Source: Okeania sp. SIO3B5
GTDB taxonomy: Bacteria > Cyanobacteriota > Cyanobacteriia > Cyanobacteriales > Microcoleaceae
Reading direction: 5' to 3'
DNA length: 39,874 bases
Assembly (NCBI RefSeq): GCF_010692555.1
Contig: NZ_JAAHHG010000009.1
Span: 1-39,874, forward strand
Shown in pieces: positions 16,883-26,430 of the stretch. Position 1 is the stretch's first letter; every line of letters begins with the position of its first letter. The position numbers were made by a program, and so were the translations under genes. The notes under the pieces are model-generated. The model was not told where the DNA came from. It ran no database searches and saw nothing but the letters and a program-made list of their open reading frames with translations.

Positions 16883-17121
16883 AATTTTGAAGACAAATAA
16901 TTTTAGACTTACCGATAATTACCCAGATAGGCGACACCCGCCTGTTGTCTGGCCTCAGCAATGGACTTAGGAAATTACTGGAACGGTGCGATCGCGCTTT
17001 ACAGAACTGTCTGAGACTAAGCTAGTAGAAATATTGCACCCTGATTTTTGAAATTTCAGTTTCAGTTTCAGCGCGAAAGCATATTGTATAAATATCACCT
17101 TTCCTCGGAATTTCCTATTTT

Positions 17122-17440
17122 TGACACTCTCACCGTTAAATCAGAGATTATAACGGGAGATTCTTGTTTCACAGATTCTTAACTAGGTAACAAATCAAAC
17201 AAGTTAAGTTGTACCCCCGTCAGACCATCTCCACAAGCTTTTTATCGGACGGTGTGCCCCACCGCCATTAGCTCTCTATTTATGATACTGGATTGGTTCG
17301 CTACCGCTCAATTAATTGGCTGGTTGAAATTTATGAGAGGCTGTCTGCATGGGTTTCCCGCGCAGTTTATACGCCCCGTCTCACCGCTATAATTTTTAAT
17401 TTAGCGGAAGTCCTCTCTCAGCATTATCTATAGGCTAAAC
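17122..17440 (-). ncRNA. TnpB guide-RNA-like relic inside the nif cluster
   Basis: On the minus strand this 300-bp stretch ends with the right-end signature of IS605/IS607 omegaRNAs: a block GGCGGTGGGGCACACC, then GCTTGTGGAGATGG, then a terminal hairpin TCTCCCGTTATAA...TTTAACGGTGAGA closing with GTGTCA at 17122. The same order occurs at 33836-34013, 31311-31470 and 36450-36731. No tnpA or tnpB accompanies it. The bases after GTGTCA on the minus strand (17121 to 17102, AAAAATAGGAAATTCC...) would be the guide position. It lies in the hesB-hesA spacer in the same direction as the nif genes, so it may be transcribed with them. Confidence 0.5.
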
Positions 17441-17483
17441 CAAAGATTTAACTATAAACTGTTCGCAGTGATAACTTCTATGG

Positions 17484-18266
17484 TTAAATTTTTACCACTT
17501 CCTCCTCAGCTTTTAACTCTTTGCTGAGGGAACCACAAACTGGACAGTCTGGATCGTGGTAAGGGCGAAGTTTAGAGAATTCCATGGCATCCAAATCCAT
17601 TGTCAGCAGTTGTGACCACAAGGGTTTACTAAATCCTGTAATCTGTTTGATTGCTTCTGAAGCTGCTAGACAAGCTAGTGTTCCAGAAACTACACCCAAG
17701 ACTCCAAACCCACGTCGGTCCCATTCTGGTTTTTCTGGGAAGAGACAAGACAAACAGGGAGTTTTACCAGGAACTATGGTAGTTAAATAAGCTTCCATGC
17801 TATTCATAGCAGCTTCCACCATTGGTTTGCGCCAACGTACACAGGCAGCATTAAGTAAATTCCGTTCGTCAAAGTTGTGAGCGCAGTCGAGGGCAATATC
17901 TGCCGACTGTACTAATGTGTCTGCATTTTCAGCAGTGACATATTCAGGTACAGCTTCGATTTCAACATCTGGGTTAATGGCAGATAGAGTTTCTTTAGCT
18001 TTGTCTACTCGCAGTTTACCCACCCAATCATCTGTCATCAAGATTTGACGATTCATGTCATCAAGGCGTAGTTCCCCACCTCTGACTAATATCAGCTTCC
18101 CGACACCTGCTACTGCTAAATACAGTGCTACTGTGCCACCCAACCCACCAACTCCATTTACCACTGCTGTAGTTGATTTGAGTCGTTGTTGTGCTTCTTT
18201 ACCAAAACCGGGAAGCATGATTTGGCGACTATAACGTTCTAATTCTTTGGGTGTGAGGTCGGACAA
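17484..18266 (-). CDS. hesA: HesA, ThiF/MoeB-like adenylyltransferase
   Basis: This 260-residue E1-like protein contains RYSRQIMLPGFGKEAQQ near 12-28, the nucleotide-binding glycine loop VNGVGGLGGTVALYLA near 35-50, and the zinc cysteines CLSCLFP near 168-174 and CPVCGSL near 241-247. Family members adenylate the C-terminus of a small sulfur carrier. HesA is required for, or stimulates, cyanobacterial nitrogen fixation, probably in metallocluster sulfur or molybdenum handling. The start is a TTG at 18266 preceded by AAGGAG at suitable spacing; no ATG is available before the conserved core. It begins 13 bp after nifW, so the two are cotranscribed. Confidence 0.9.
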   Translation of the reverse strand: MSDLTPKELERYSRQIMLPGFGKEAQQRLKSTTAVVNGVGGLGGTVALYLAVAGVGKLILVRGGELRLDDMNRQILMTDDWVGKLRVDKAKETLSAINPDVEIEAVPEYVTAENADTLVQSADIALDCAHNFDERNLLNAACVRWRKPMVEAAMNSMEAYLTTIVPGKTPCLSCLFPEKPEWDRRGFGVLGVVSGTLACLAASEAIKQITGFSKPLWSQLLTMDLDAMEFSKLRPYHDPDCPVCGSLSKELKAEEEVVKI

Positions 18267-18279
18267 ATTTTTTTGCTCC

Positions 18280-18591
18280 TTACTCAGCAGTTATTTCTGT
18301 TAATTTAACCACGTCGTTATGTTCTTTTTGGAATACTGGAAATACTTTTTGTTCTTGAGCGTTAGATGTCAAGAAAGTTTGATAAGCTGACTCTAATGCT
18401 GTTTTATATTCTGTCAATTTTTCAGCTTCTGCCAGTTCTTTTTTTTCGTCAACTTCTGCAATTGCTACAGAAAACATTTTTAATATATGGAGGCGATTTA
18501 CGTTGACTGCTGTTTGGTCGTAGGGAATGTCAAAAAAGCTGAGGAAGTCTTCTGCATCTACGAGCTTTTGGAAATCTGTTAATGTCTTCAT
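18280..18591 (-). CDS. nifW: NifW, nitrogenase-stabilising protein
   Basis: The 103-residue acidic protein matches NifW in size and layout: LTDFQKLVDAEDFLSFFDIP at 4-23, a helix with VNRLHILKMFS near 31-41, and a lysine/glutamate-rich C-terminal half ending KHNDVVKLT-like. NifW associates with MoFe protein and is thought to protect it from oxygen damage. It is followed closely by hesA. The 500-bp spacer to the upstream DUF269 gene is occupied by a dispersed repeat, so nifW may need its own promoter. Confidence 0.9.
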   Translation of the reverse strand: MKTLTDFQKLVDAEDFLSFFDIPYDQTAVNVNRLHILKMFSVAIAEVDEKKELAEAEKLTEYKTALESAYQTFLTSNAQEQKVFPVFQKEHNDVVKLTEITAE

Positions 18592-18845
18592 TTGATGAAC
18601 CCTAAATTAATTAGATAAAGTAGTGCCGCTACGCGGAAATTAAAAGTCAAAATTCAAAAGTATTGATTTGTAATTGCTTGAGGATTTTGTAACTGGTCAG
18701 TTATTTCCGCAATCCTACAGTAGTGGCTTTTTCTATTTGTTAGTATAGGTACAAATCTTCTTTTTTTCGCCTACTTTCAATTTTTTTTAATATTTGTGTG
18801 CAAAAAAAAATACTACTGTTTTAGGAAGAGAGGTTGTTAGATATT

Positions 18846-19016
18846 TACTGAAGAATTAATAATTAATAATTAAATAATTATGGTTTAAAGCCTCCCCTTT
18901 TAAGGGGGAAAAAAGCGGTTGAGGGATGGCGAGGTCCCCTCGCCATATCCAATCAACCAAGAGAAGAAATAATATTTCCTTATATTCAATCAAGAATGGT
19001 TTTAACCAGAGATAAT
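18846..19016 (+). repeat. Dispersed spacer repeat (H) between nifW and the DUF269 gene
   Basis: It carries AATTAAATAATTATGG, GGTTTAAAGCCTCCCCTTTT, a short inserted dyad (GGGATGGCGAGG...CCTCGCCATATCC), TTATATTCAATC and GGTTTTAACCAGAGATAAT. It is the fourth copy in this window and lies inside the nif gene series. The rest of the spacer is AT-rich, with no gene. Confidence 0.6.
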
Positions 19017-19093
19017 TATCAATTATCAATTATCAATTTCTGAAAAAATATGGTTCTAACTTTCCTCTCTAAATATTTAGAAAAAATTACTGC

Positions 19094-19567
19094 TTACAGC
19101 TTGCAAACTTCCTTATACTTTTTGACTAATTCAATGCCTGCTCGGCTCATTCTTTCTCCTTCATCTTCTAATTTTTCTAGAGAAGTAAACCCAAAACGTT
19201 GAGCATCCCGTAAAGTTCTAGAAACTACCAAAAGACGACCACAAAATACAAGTGCCCAACCAAATCCTTCATGGTTGATACTAATAACTACTTGCATGAT
19301 TTGATTGGTTTCTAATTCAATGCAAGTTGCTATTGCATTGTAGAATAACTTAATCCGAGCTAAAGTCATCGGATTAACTTCTTCTTCTGTGGAAATTTGG
19401 CGTTTTTCTTGCTTACTAACAATATAAGGCTTGATAATTAATTCAGGAGACCAAGACTTATAAACTCCATAAGAGTCTTGAGCTTGAACTGCTCTAATTA
19501 ATTCCTTAATAAAAGGAGCGGAATAAATGTCGGTTGTTGTTGTTGTTGTTTCTGTTTGAACAGTCAT
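19094..19567 (-). CDS. NifX-associated protein (DUF269)
   Basis: This 157-residue protein is the DUF269 family member that follows nifX in nearly all cyanobacterial nif clusters. Visible landmarks are APFIKELIRAVQAQDSYGVY, the Trp-Ser-Pro-Glu-Leu segment, and GFGWALVFCGRLLVVSRTLR toward the C-terminus. The function is not settled; by location it acts in FeMo-cofactor trafficking. I choose the ATG at 19567, which has AGAGGTG upstream, over a TTG six codons earlier that lies within nifX. A run of eight threonines near the N-terminus (from a TTGTTG repeat) is unusual. It is translationally linked to nifX. Confidence 0.88.
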   Translation of the reverse strand: MTVQTETTTTTTDIYSAPFIKELIRAVQAQDSYGVYKSWSPELIIKPYIVSKQEKRQISTEEEVNPMTLARIKLFYNAIATCIELETNQIMQVVISINHEGFGWALVFCGRLLVVSRTLRDAQRFGFTSLEKLEDEGERMSRAGIELVKKYKEVCKL

Positions 19568-19571
19568 AGTT

Positions 19572-19991
19572 TTACACCTCTTCAAGTACAGCTTCTAAGT
19601 CAGATTCAGAAGTTTTTTGTAAAGCTTTTCTGAGCCAGGGGGGAGGACTACCTTTTAAAGTTTCCACCAACCTGTCCAGAAGATCGGTAATTTTGTCTTC
19701 TGGAGATTTTGATTTCATTGGGGTCACTTTTTTGTTGATTAAACGACCTGCTGCAGGACCACCAATTTCTAGTACATAAACTATTGTGCAGTCGAGCAAA
19801 GCTTCAACTTTGGCGTGTAGTTTATCTAGTTTTTCTTGTTTACTAGCATCTTGATTGAGATTACCAGCAAAAACGAGTGGCTCTAGAGCTTCGTATCCTC
19901 GATCGTCAACTTCATACAATGCCATTTGTTTGGCAGAGCCAAAGTGACCATTTATATGAATCAAATCACTGGTTGCAAATGCAACTTTCAT
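19572..19991 (-). CDS. nifX: NifX, FeMo-co precursor carrier
   Basis: The 139-residue protein is of the NifX/NifB-C-terminal/NafY fold: MKVAFATSDLIHINGHFGSA at the start, YEVDDRGYE, and a middle segment with CTIVYVLEIGGPAAGRLI, including the Gly-Pro-Ala-Ala motif. NifX binds NifB-co and the VK-cluster and shuttles them to and from NifEN. An ideal AGGAGGA lies about 9 bases before the ATG. The stop codon is 4 bases before the DUF269 ATG, so the pair is coupled. It is separated from nifEN by 415 bp containing a MITE. Confidence 0.92.
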   Translation of the reverse strand: MKVAFATSDLIHINGHFGSAKQMALYEVDDRGYEALEPLVFAGNLNQDASKQEKLDKLHAKVEALLDCTIVYVLEIGGPAAGRLINKKVTPMKSKSPEDKITDLLDRLVETLKGSPPPWLRKALQKTSESDLEAVLEEV

Positions 19992-20234
19992 TGTTATTTT
20001 CCTCCTGGTTTTAATGTACCGAATAACTAATAGTTAAAAGCCATTAGTTATTGATAACAAACTTGTCTTTTAATCGCAGACAAAAATAAACGCTAAGATG
20101 AGGACAGATTCAATTTTGTAGCGGATTTTTCTTTGGTTTAACTATTAATTAAACCCGCCTCTGATTATCAAATATTTGTTTATTTATATCTGACTATTTA
20201 TTAGGTCGCAGATTTTAGTTAACAGAAGTGTATC

Positions 20235-20358
20235 TAATATCATGTCCGGTTGAATAATTAGACTTTGGTGGAAGGAAGGCAGCTATGCTGGAGGCAGAAG
20301 GTTTTCTCTCATTGTCACCTTAATTCTATACACAAACGATGCTACCGGACATGATATA
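20235..20358. mobile_element. MITE family A, compact copy between nifEN and nifX
   Basis: It runs from TAATATCATGTCCGGTTG to GATGCTACCGGACATGATA, 124 bp. It contains GACTTTGGTGGAAGGAAGGC, GAGGCAGAAGGTTTTCTC and GTCACCTTAATTCTATACAC. Because it is short and complete, it serves as the reference copy: the same blocks, with a 280-bp insert, are found at 30199-30604 next to truncated nifU. A run of CCTAAAACCTACCA repeats (20360-20403) follows. Confidence 0.8.
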
Positions 20359-20406
20359 AAACCTAAAACCTACCACCTAAAACCTACCACCTAAAACCTA
20401 CCACCT

Positions 20407-23211
20407 TCATCGTGACAATAATGAATAATCATTGGTGTGAATTTTTGATTCCTCTTGCTCTAAGAAAATATTACCAATGTCAAATAATAAATTCATTGTA
20501 CCACGATAACCCACATTACAACATTGACCATTACCAAGGCGATCGTGAATTGGCATTCCCATGCGATATAGAGCAAGACCTAATTTCTCAGATATCAGTT
20601 TACCATGAGAATTGGTAATCAATAAATCTGAACCTGCGGCTACTTCCTCCAAGTCTCCCAAGTCACCAATAATTACATTTTCTGTAGGCAATTTTTCCAA
20701 TAAAGGCGATCGCGTAGTTGTGACAGCCACTTTAATATTTGCCCCCATTTCCCGCAAAAACCAACTTGTTGTCCAAAGTAAATCTGGTTCCAGAGCAATA
20801 GAAATCTGTTTATGACCAAAATAGAAGTGAGTATCCAGCATCGCATCTTGTAACTGCCGACGTTGACGCTGATATTTTTGAGGTACTTCGCAACCCTTAT
20901 CTAAATGAGGATCTGTACGAGAAACAATTAGCTGAGACAATTTTAATATGAAACTGTCTACAGCACCCAAACCAGTCAACCGAGGGAACACTTGATATTG
21001 AGTACCAAATTTTTCCTGCAAAATATTAGCTGCATTTCTCAGACTTTCCCCAATAACCAGAGTAAAACTTGACTGACTCAGGTTACGAAGTTCTTCTATG
21101 GTGGTTCCACCAGAACTTGTCGCGCTATAATTATCATCAACCAGATGTCCGTCCAGAGACTGAGATAAGTCAGGTACAACTATTGGTATTAAGCTAAAAG
21201 ATTCCACAATATCTCGAACTTCCTGCACATCTCCAGGAGCAAGACAACTACCCGCTAAAATTGTTACGAAAGGCTTTTTAGTTTCAGTAGGAATGGGTTC
21301 GCCATAATCATAAGCTACTATACGTTCAACAGTAGCAGCAAAACCATCCTGAGCCGAACCCTTATAATCTGGACTAGAAACATTTAATATAGGCAATTCA
21401 TCTAACTCTGGATGCTCTTCCCTAAACTTCTTGAGAATACGCTCCACATCATCGCCCCTGGTTTCAGTTAAACCAGTGCTCAACAAACCAATAACTTCTG
21501 GTTTTGACTTCTCAACTTGGTTGAGAATAGCTGTCTCTATATTATCCTCTCCTCCCAAAATAGTCGTCACTTCAGTCATGGCAGTAGTAGACAGAGGAAT
21601 AGCTTCCTGGAAGTGATTCACCAACAATACCTTGGCAAAAGCAGTACAACCTTGAGTCCCGTGGAACAGTGGCATCATGCCTTTAATTCCTAAGTAAGCT
21701 AAGGAAGCACCTAGAGGTTGACTCAATTTCAAAGGATTTGTGGATAAGGATTTTTTGGGAAAGCTAACTGTTGCAGGTGGAATATTAGTCAGACTTGGTA
21801 AAGTTTCTACTGCTAAAACATCATCTATCTGACATTCCCCTAACCAAGGCACAGGTTGTCGCACTTGTTCCCAAACTGGACTATGGAGTGCTTCATCTAA
21901 TTCCTTTGCCATTTCGATAGTGCCGTGATATCCAGCGTAGGGATGATGGCGTTCTTGGTTAATGTGCAAAAACGGAATTCTCGCTTTCAGGGCGGTATAT
22001 TGGTTACGGCCACCTGCGATGAGCATATCAGCTTTTGTGTCAGCAATGACTTTCAGCAGAATTTCGGCATTGCCCTTTTCTAGCAAAATACCATCTTTGC
22101 CGAGCAATTGTTTGATTTTTGCTTTGTCTTCTTCAGTACTTTTCTTTGTGCTAGTGGCGACCACATCCATACCTAAATCTTGAGCCGCCGAAATAATAGA
22201 CCAACTTTTAACCCCACCCGTGTAGAGTACAACTCTTTTACCTTTGAGACGTTGGCGATAAGGTTCTAATATTTCTTGGAGAATGGCTGTTTCTTCGGCA
22301 ATGAGCTTTTCCGTGCGTTCTTGTAGGTCAGCATCTCCAATTTTTGCAGCAATATTTCTGAGGCAGTTGTTAATATCGGCAACACCATAAAAAGATTCTT
22401 CAATATAAGGAATGCCGTATTTCTCCTCCATTTTCCGTGCCATATTGATCATTGCTTTGGAGCAGATCATCACGTTGAGTTTGGCACGATGGGCGTAACA
22501 AATTTCTTTGTAGGTAGCATCTCCGGTGATTTTTGACAATACCCGAATGCCTAGTTTTTCAAACAGGGGTAACATTGCCCACATTTCACCCGCAATATTA
22601 TATTCGCCGATGAGGTTAATATCGTAGGGTGTGGTAAATTCTGGCTCGGAAGTTCCAACTACATGGTCTAATAATGCTTCGGCACTAACTCGGTTACCTA
22701 AATTTTTACTACCAATGAAACCAGGAGAGTTCACAGGAATGACCGGAAGCTCTAATTTTTTGGTGGCGACTTTACAAACCGTTTCTAGGTCATCTCCAAT
22801 TAGAGAAGTAACGCAAGTAGCGTAGACAAATACCGCTGGAGGTTGATAACGTTTCTTTAGTTCGGCGATCGCCTTTAGTAATTTTTTCTCACCACCCATG
22901 ATAATGTCATTTTCACCCATGTCAGTGGTGAAACCCATTTTGTAGAGATGAGCTTCAGAAGAAAGACTGCCACGAGTTCCCCAGGAGTTACCAGAACAAC
23001 CTAAAGGCCCATGAACTAAGTGAGCTGCATCTGTAATGGGAACCAGAGCAATGCTCGCTCCATCAAAAGCACAACCTCCTTGAGCTGCTCCTGGTGTTGC
23101 TTGTTGTTGACAGCCTTTTTGTTTTTTATCTCCATTTTTGTGTTTGTGGTTGTGTTCGCAACCAGGCTCATTCATCAGTTCGGCAACTTTGCCTGGGGTC
23201 ATCATAGCCAT
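20407..23211 (-). CDS. nifEN: NifEN fusion, FeMo-cofactor scaffold
   Basis: A single 934-residue frame encodes NifE followed by NifN. The NifE part (1 to about 450) has GGCAFDGASIALVP, GPLGCSGNSW and ATCVTSLIGDD, the cysteine positions of the P-cluster-like [4Fe-4S] site. The NifN part (about 480-934) begins KLSQPLGASLAYLGIKG and carries FHGTQGCTAFAKV. NifEN is the alpha2-beta2 scaffold on which NifB-co is converted to FeMo-co with Mo and homocitrate. The two genes are separate in most diazotrophs; fused nifEN is known in some cyanobacterial clusters. The N-terminus has a Cys/His/Lys-rich stretch (CEHNHKHKNGDKKQKGC) that could bind metal. The linker from about 443 to 485 contains no stop, so the fusion is real rather than a read-through. 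Confidence 0.94.
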   Translation of the reverse strand: MAMMTPGKVAELMNEPGCEHNHKHKNGDKKQKGCQQQATPGAAQGGCAFDGASIALVPITDAAHLVHGPLGCSGNSWGTRGSLSSEAHLYKMGFTTDMGENDIIMGGEKKLLKAIAELKKRYQPPAVFVYATCVTSLIGDDLETVCKVATKKLELPVIPVNSPGFIGSKNLGNRVSAEALLDHVVGTSEPEFTTPYDINLIGEYNIAGEMWAMLPLFEKLGIRVLSKITGDATYKEICYAHRAKLNVMICSKAMINMARKMEEKYGIPYIEESFYGVADINNCLRNIAAKIGDADLQERTEKLIAEETAILQEILEPYRQRLKGKRVVLYTGGVKSWSIISAAQDLGMDVVATSTKKSTEEDKAKIKQLLGKDGILLEKGNAEILLKVIADTKADMLIAGGRNQYTALKARIPFLHINQERHHPYAGYHGTIEMAKELDEALHSPVWEQVRQPVPWLGECQIDDVLAVETLPSLTNIPPATVSFPKKSLSTNPLKLSQPLGASLAYLGIKGMMPLFHGTQGCTAFAKVLLVNHFQEAIPLSTTAMTEVTTILGGEDNIETAILNQVEKSKPEVIGLLSTGLTETRGDDVERILKKFREEHPELDELPILNVSSPDYKGSAQDGFAATVERIVAYDYGEPIPTETKKPFVTILAGSCLAPGDVQEVRDIVESFSLIPIVVPDLSQSLDGHLVDDNYSATSSGGTTIEELRNLSQSSFTLVIGESLRNAANILQEKFGTQYQVFPRLTGLGAVDSFILKLSQLIVSRTDPHLDKGCEVPQKYQRQRRQLQDAMLDTHFYFGHKQISIALEPDLLWTTSWFLREMGANIKVAVTTTRSPLLEKLPTENVIIGDLGDLEEVAAGSDLLITNSHGKLISEKLGLALYRMGMPIHDRLGNGQCCNVGYRGTMNLLFDIGNIFLEQEESKIHTNDYSLLSR

Positions 23212-23412
23212 GTTATTAAGTCTCTATTATTAACTACTATGGGGCGGGGATCGGGAGTAGGGGAGTGGGGGAGTAGGGGAGTGAGGGAGTGGGAGAGATT
23301 AGAGTATTTTTCAACCTTTTTCTCCTATTGCCTCTATCTCACTTCCAGCTCCTGACTCAAAAATTTAGTCAAGGCAAAGATACCAAATTTATTCTATAGA
23401 GAATCTAATCTT

Positions 23413-23717
23413 AGGATGACAAATTTTTGTTATTATTTAGGATGACAAATTTTTATTATTATTTTTGTATAGAAGTTATCATTTTGTAGGTTGGGTTGAG
23501 GCGCTCACACAGATTATGGCACGGATGCACAGATGAGGTGAAGGATAGCGATATCCCCATCGACTGTAACCGTTAGCGCCAGCTTATCCTTAGGATAAAC
23601 CCAACATAGCGGGTTTGTAAAGATAATGTTTGTAAGTGTCGAGTTTGTTGTTGGGTTGCGCTGGCGCTTAACCCAACCTACTAATCTTAAAGAATGACAA
23701 ATTTTTGTTATTATTTT
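23413..23717. repeat. GATGACAAATTTTTGTTATT repeats around an inverted-repeat element
   Basis: Two tandem copies of the unit (23413-23438 and 23439-23464) and a third near 23691-23717 flank an element with ends GTAGGTTGGGTTGAGGCGC and GCGCTTAACCCAACCTAC (23486-23681). This is what would be left by an insertion between directly repeated units. The rest of the 23212-23761 spacer is GGGAGTA-type heptamers. No gene is present. Confidence 0.65.
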
Positions 23718-23761
23718 GTTTGTATAAAAATTGGAGCCGATCGCTGTTCAATTTCCATCAC

Positions 23762-24409
23762 TCATTGCTCAATATTGGCACCCATAATTTTGGCAATTTG
23801 TTTGAGAATACTTAAAACATCATATAACTGATTCCTGCGAGGTAGTAGTAGATAAAAAACATTAGACAAATCATATTGGGGAACATCTGCCGTCAACATT
23901 TTAACAAACATAAACTCATCCCCGCTACCAATCATACCATAGACAGGACGTTCGGGATTGGGGTTTGCCATCATGTAAGTCATTAGTTGAGGTAAAGCCA
24001 CTGAAAAACCAATAGTAGATTTAGACTCAATCAGGAGAACCCAAAGTTGTTGTGCAATAACTAAAGTATCAATTCGACCGCGTAAAATTTCATCCTTGTC
24101 TTCTACTTCTACTTCAACACTTGCTTCAGTAGTGAGGTAGAAAGGTTCATCATATAAACCTGCTAAAGCAAGTAAAGGTCCGATTAGTAATTGATTAATC
24201 ACACCTTCTGTAAGAGGACTTCGTTTTCTATGACGTAAAAATCGTCCTTGAATTTGGTCTAGTTTCTCTTTTTCTTCAGCAGTTAGCTCAGGTAAGTCTT
24301 GTTGCCATTCCGGAAAGAAGAGGTCATTATCTGTAGGAGATAACTTAAACCTTTGCTCAAGGTCACCTAGAGTAGAGATAGTTTTGGAAATGGGGTAAGT
24401 TTGAATCAT
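23762..24409 (-). CDS. PD-(D/E)XK nuclease-like protein in the nif cluster
   Basis: The 215-residue protein resembles the cyanobacterial proteins often labelled type I restriction endonuclease subunit R. A catalytic pattern is visible: E in TTEASVEVEVED, D in RGRIDTLVIA (about 112) and LIESKS (about 126-131), giving an E/D-x(n)-E-x-K core. The sequence FFPEWQQDLPELTAEEK and the R-K-R-S stretch are typical of this subfamily. No methylase or specificity partner is adjacent, so a restriction role is doubtful. It sits between nifK and nifEN on the same strand and is not a nitrogen-fixation gene in any system I know. Its ends are bounded by repeat-rich spacers, suggesting insertion. Some relatives are transposon-linked or orphan nucleases. 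Confidence 0.75.
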   Translation of the reverse strand: MIQTYPISKTISTLGDLEQRFKLSPTDNDLFFPEWQQDLPELTAEEKEKLDQIQGRFLRHRKRSPLTEGVINQLLIGPLLALAGLYDEPFYLTTEASVEVEVEDKDEILRGRIDTLVIAQQLWVLLIESKSTIGFSVALPQLMTYMMANPNPERPVYGMIGSGDEFMFVKMLTADVPQYDLSNVFYLLLPRRNQLYDVLSILKQIAKIMGANIEQ

Positions 24410-24661
24410 ATAGGAATATGGAACAGGTACAGGACTGTAGTTCCAGGATAACTTATCCCTTATGAGCTGTCAAAACAATTGTAGGGACAAACTGCCATTT
24501 GCCCCTACAAAAACTTAAGTTCAGTAGGGTTTGTTACACTTCGCTAACACACCCTACAAGATGGCTAATAATCTGTCTCAGATACCCTGCCTAATCCGTA
24601 TATCCGTGCCATAATCTGTGTGAGCCATTCGCCCCTACAAAAACTATATGGTTAATATGGA

Positions 24662-26200
24662 TTAACGAATCAAGTCAAAAGATGTATCGTTAACACCTAA
24701 TTCCATGCTACCACGGTCTAACTCATCCAGAATAGTATTAACGATCCAGTTGAGTAGATTGAATGCGCCCTTATATCCTAAGATAGAATAACGGTGCTGG
24801 TGGTGGCGATCGAAGATAGGATAGCCGATACGTACTAATGGAGTACCAGTATCACGTTGGAGGAACTTACCATAGGAGTTACCAATCAACAAGTCAACTG
24901 GCTCAGTATCCAACAGTGAACGTAGGTGCCATAAGTCCTTACCGATCCAAACTGTAGCTTCTTGGCCGTTGGGATCGTTAGCTAACAATGCTTTAGCTTC
25001 TTCTTCAAAACCAGCAACGTTACCATTAGTAACAACAACGTGAACTGGCTGCATACCTAACTCTAGAGTGAAGTTCAACAAGCCCAATACATGGTCAGGA
25101 TCGCCGTAGATAGCAATGCGCTTACCGTGTAACCAAGCTTGAGAGTCAGTAATAGCATCAACTGCACGACCACGCTCAATTTCTAACTCTTCAGGAATAG
25201 CCTTACCAGTTAATTCAGACAATCCCATTAAGAACTCATCAGTACCACGGATACCGATAGGACGATAAGTAACTGTAGTTTGACCGCCTTCTTTCTCTAG
25301 GTACTCTAGAGTCTTAGGAGTGGAATATTTCTGGAATGAGATAGTAGCTTTAGCATTGATGGAATCAGCACCTTCTGCCAGAGTTGTACCACCGTTGTAC
25401 ATCTTGAATTCACCCAAGTTAGGAGAATCAAAGCTCTCAGCATTGTCAGCTAAAATGGTGTTAGGAACATCCATCAAAGATAGAATATTCTTCAAATCCC
25501 GGATGTTGCCAATGTAAGGATCGAAACCAGGGATGAAGTTGATTTTACCGTTAGTAACTCCCTTCTTCTTACCTTCAGTCAGAGCTACCAAAATACCCTT
25601 GAGCATATTGTCATAGCCTGTGATGTGAGAACCAACAAAGCTAGGAGTATGAGCAAAAGGAACTGGGAAATCTTGAGGAACTGCACCTTGATTCTTGGAG
25701 GTAGTAATGAATGAACCTAAGTCATCTCCAATTACCTCTGCCATACAAGTTGTGCAAAGAGCAATCATTTTTGGCTTGTACAAAGCATAAGAGTTTGCCA
25801 AACCATCAGTCATGTTCTTGAGACCACCGAATACCGCAGCATCTTCAGTCATAGAAGAGGAAACTGCTTGGAATGGCTCTTTGTAGTTACGAGTTAAGTG
25901 GGAGCGGAAGTAAGCAACACAACCTTGAGAACCATGTACAAAAGGTAGAGTGCCTTCAAAACCTGCTGCTGCAAAGATTGCACCTAGAGGCTGACAAGCT
26001 TTAGCAGGGTTGATAGTTAGAGCTTCGCGAGCAAAGTTCTTTTCGCGATATTCCCAAGTCTTTGTCCACTCACTAACTTTTTTTACTTCTTCCTTGGAAG
26101 GACCGCCTTCAAATTCTCTCTTCCGCTCGAACATTTCTTGGTATTCTGGTTCTTGGAAGAGTTGAAAGTGGTCTTTGATTTTGTCTACGTTCTGACTCAT
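24662..26200 (-). CDS. nifK: NifK, MoFe protein beta subunit
   Basis: The 512-residue protein is full length for NifK. P-cluster ligand regions are present: [19 protein letters not shown] near 67, [16 protein letters not shown] near 95 and [15 protein letters not shown] near 153. The serine adjacent to the P-cluster ([13 protein letters not shown]) is also visible. It pairs with NifD in the alpha2-beta2 dinitrogenase. GAGGA lies about 9 bases before the ATG. The nifD-nifK spacer is 230 bp, longer than usual for these cotranslated genes. Confidence 0.97.
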   Translation of the reverse strand: MSQNVDKIKDHFQLFQEPEYQEMFERKREFEGGPSKEEVKKVSEWTKTWEYREKNFAREALTINPAKACQPLGAIFAAAGFEGTLPFVHGSQGCVAYFRSHLTRNYKEPFQAVSSSMTEDAAVFGGLKNMTDGLANSYALYKPKMIALCTTCMAEVIGDDLGSFITTSKNQGAVPQDFPVPFAHTPSFVGSHITGYDNMLKGILVALTEGKKKGVTNGKINFIPGFDPYIGNIRDLKNILSLMDVPNTILADNAESFDSPNLGEFKMYNGGTTLAEGADSINAKATISFQKYSTPKTLEYLEKEGGQTTVTYRPIGIRGTDEFLMGLSELTGKAIPEELEIERGRAVDAITDSQAWLHGKRIAIYGDPDHVLGLLNFTLELGMQPVHVVVTNGNVAGFEEEAKALLANDPNGQEATVWIGKDLWHLRSLLDTEPVDLLIGNSYGKFLQRDTGTPLVRIGYPIFDRHHQHRYSILGYKGAFNLLNWIVNTILDELDRGSMELGVNDTSFDLIR

Positions 26201-26430
26201 GGTGTTTATCCTCTATGGTATTGTTCAGAAGGAAGAAGGAAGAAGGAAGAAGGAAGAAGAATCTCAACCACAACTTCTAACTCCCAATTCCTAGTTAAAT
26301 CTTTGTTTGTGTATTGGGAATGCCGTAGTGATGGCATTACCACATTTCCTAATAAATTTACAGCAGATTCCACTTTGGTGAGGTACACTCACGCGGGCAA
26401 GATGCCCGCACTGGAAACTTCTGACTTCTA
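26201..26430. repeat. Repeat-bearing nifD-nifK spacer
   Basis: The spacer contains GAAGGAA-type heptamers at 26229-26258 and a perfect hairpin GCGGGCAAGATGCCCGC near 26394-26410. A close relative (GCGAGCAAGATGCTCGC) is found near 38774. Such a stable hairpin between nifD and nifK may reduce read-through or set the stoichiometry. No gene is present. Confidence 0.65.
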
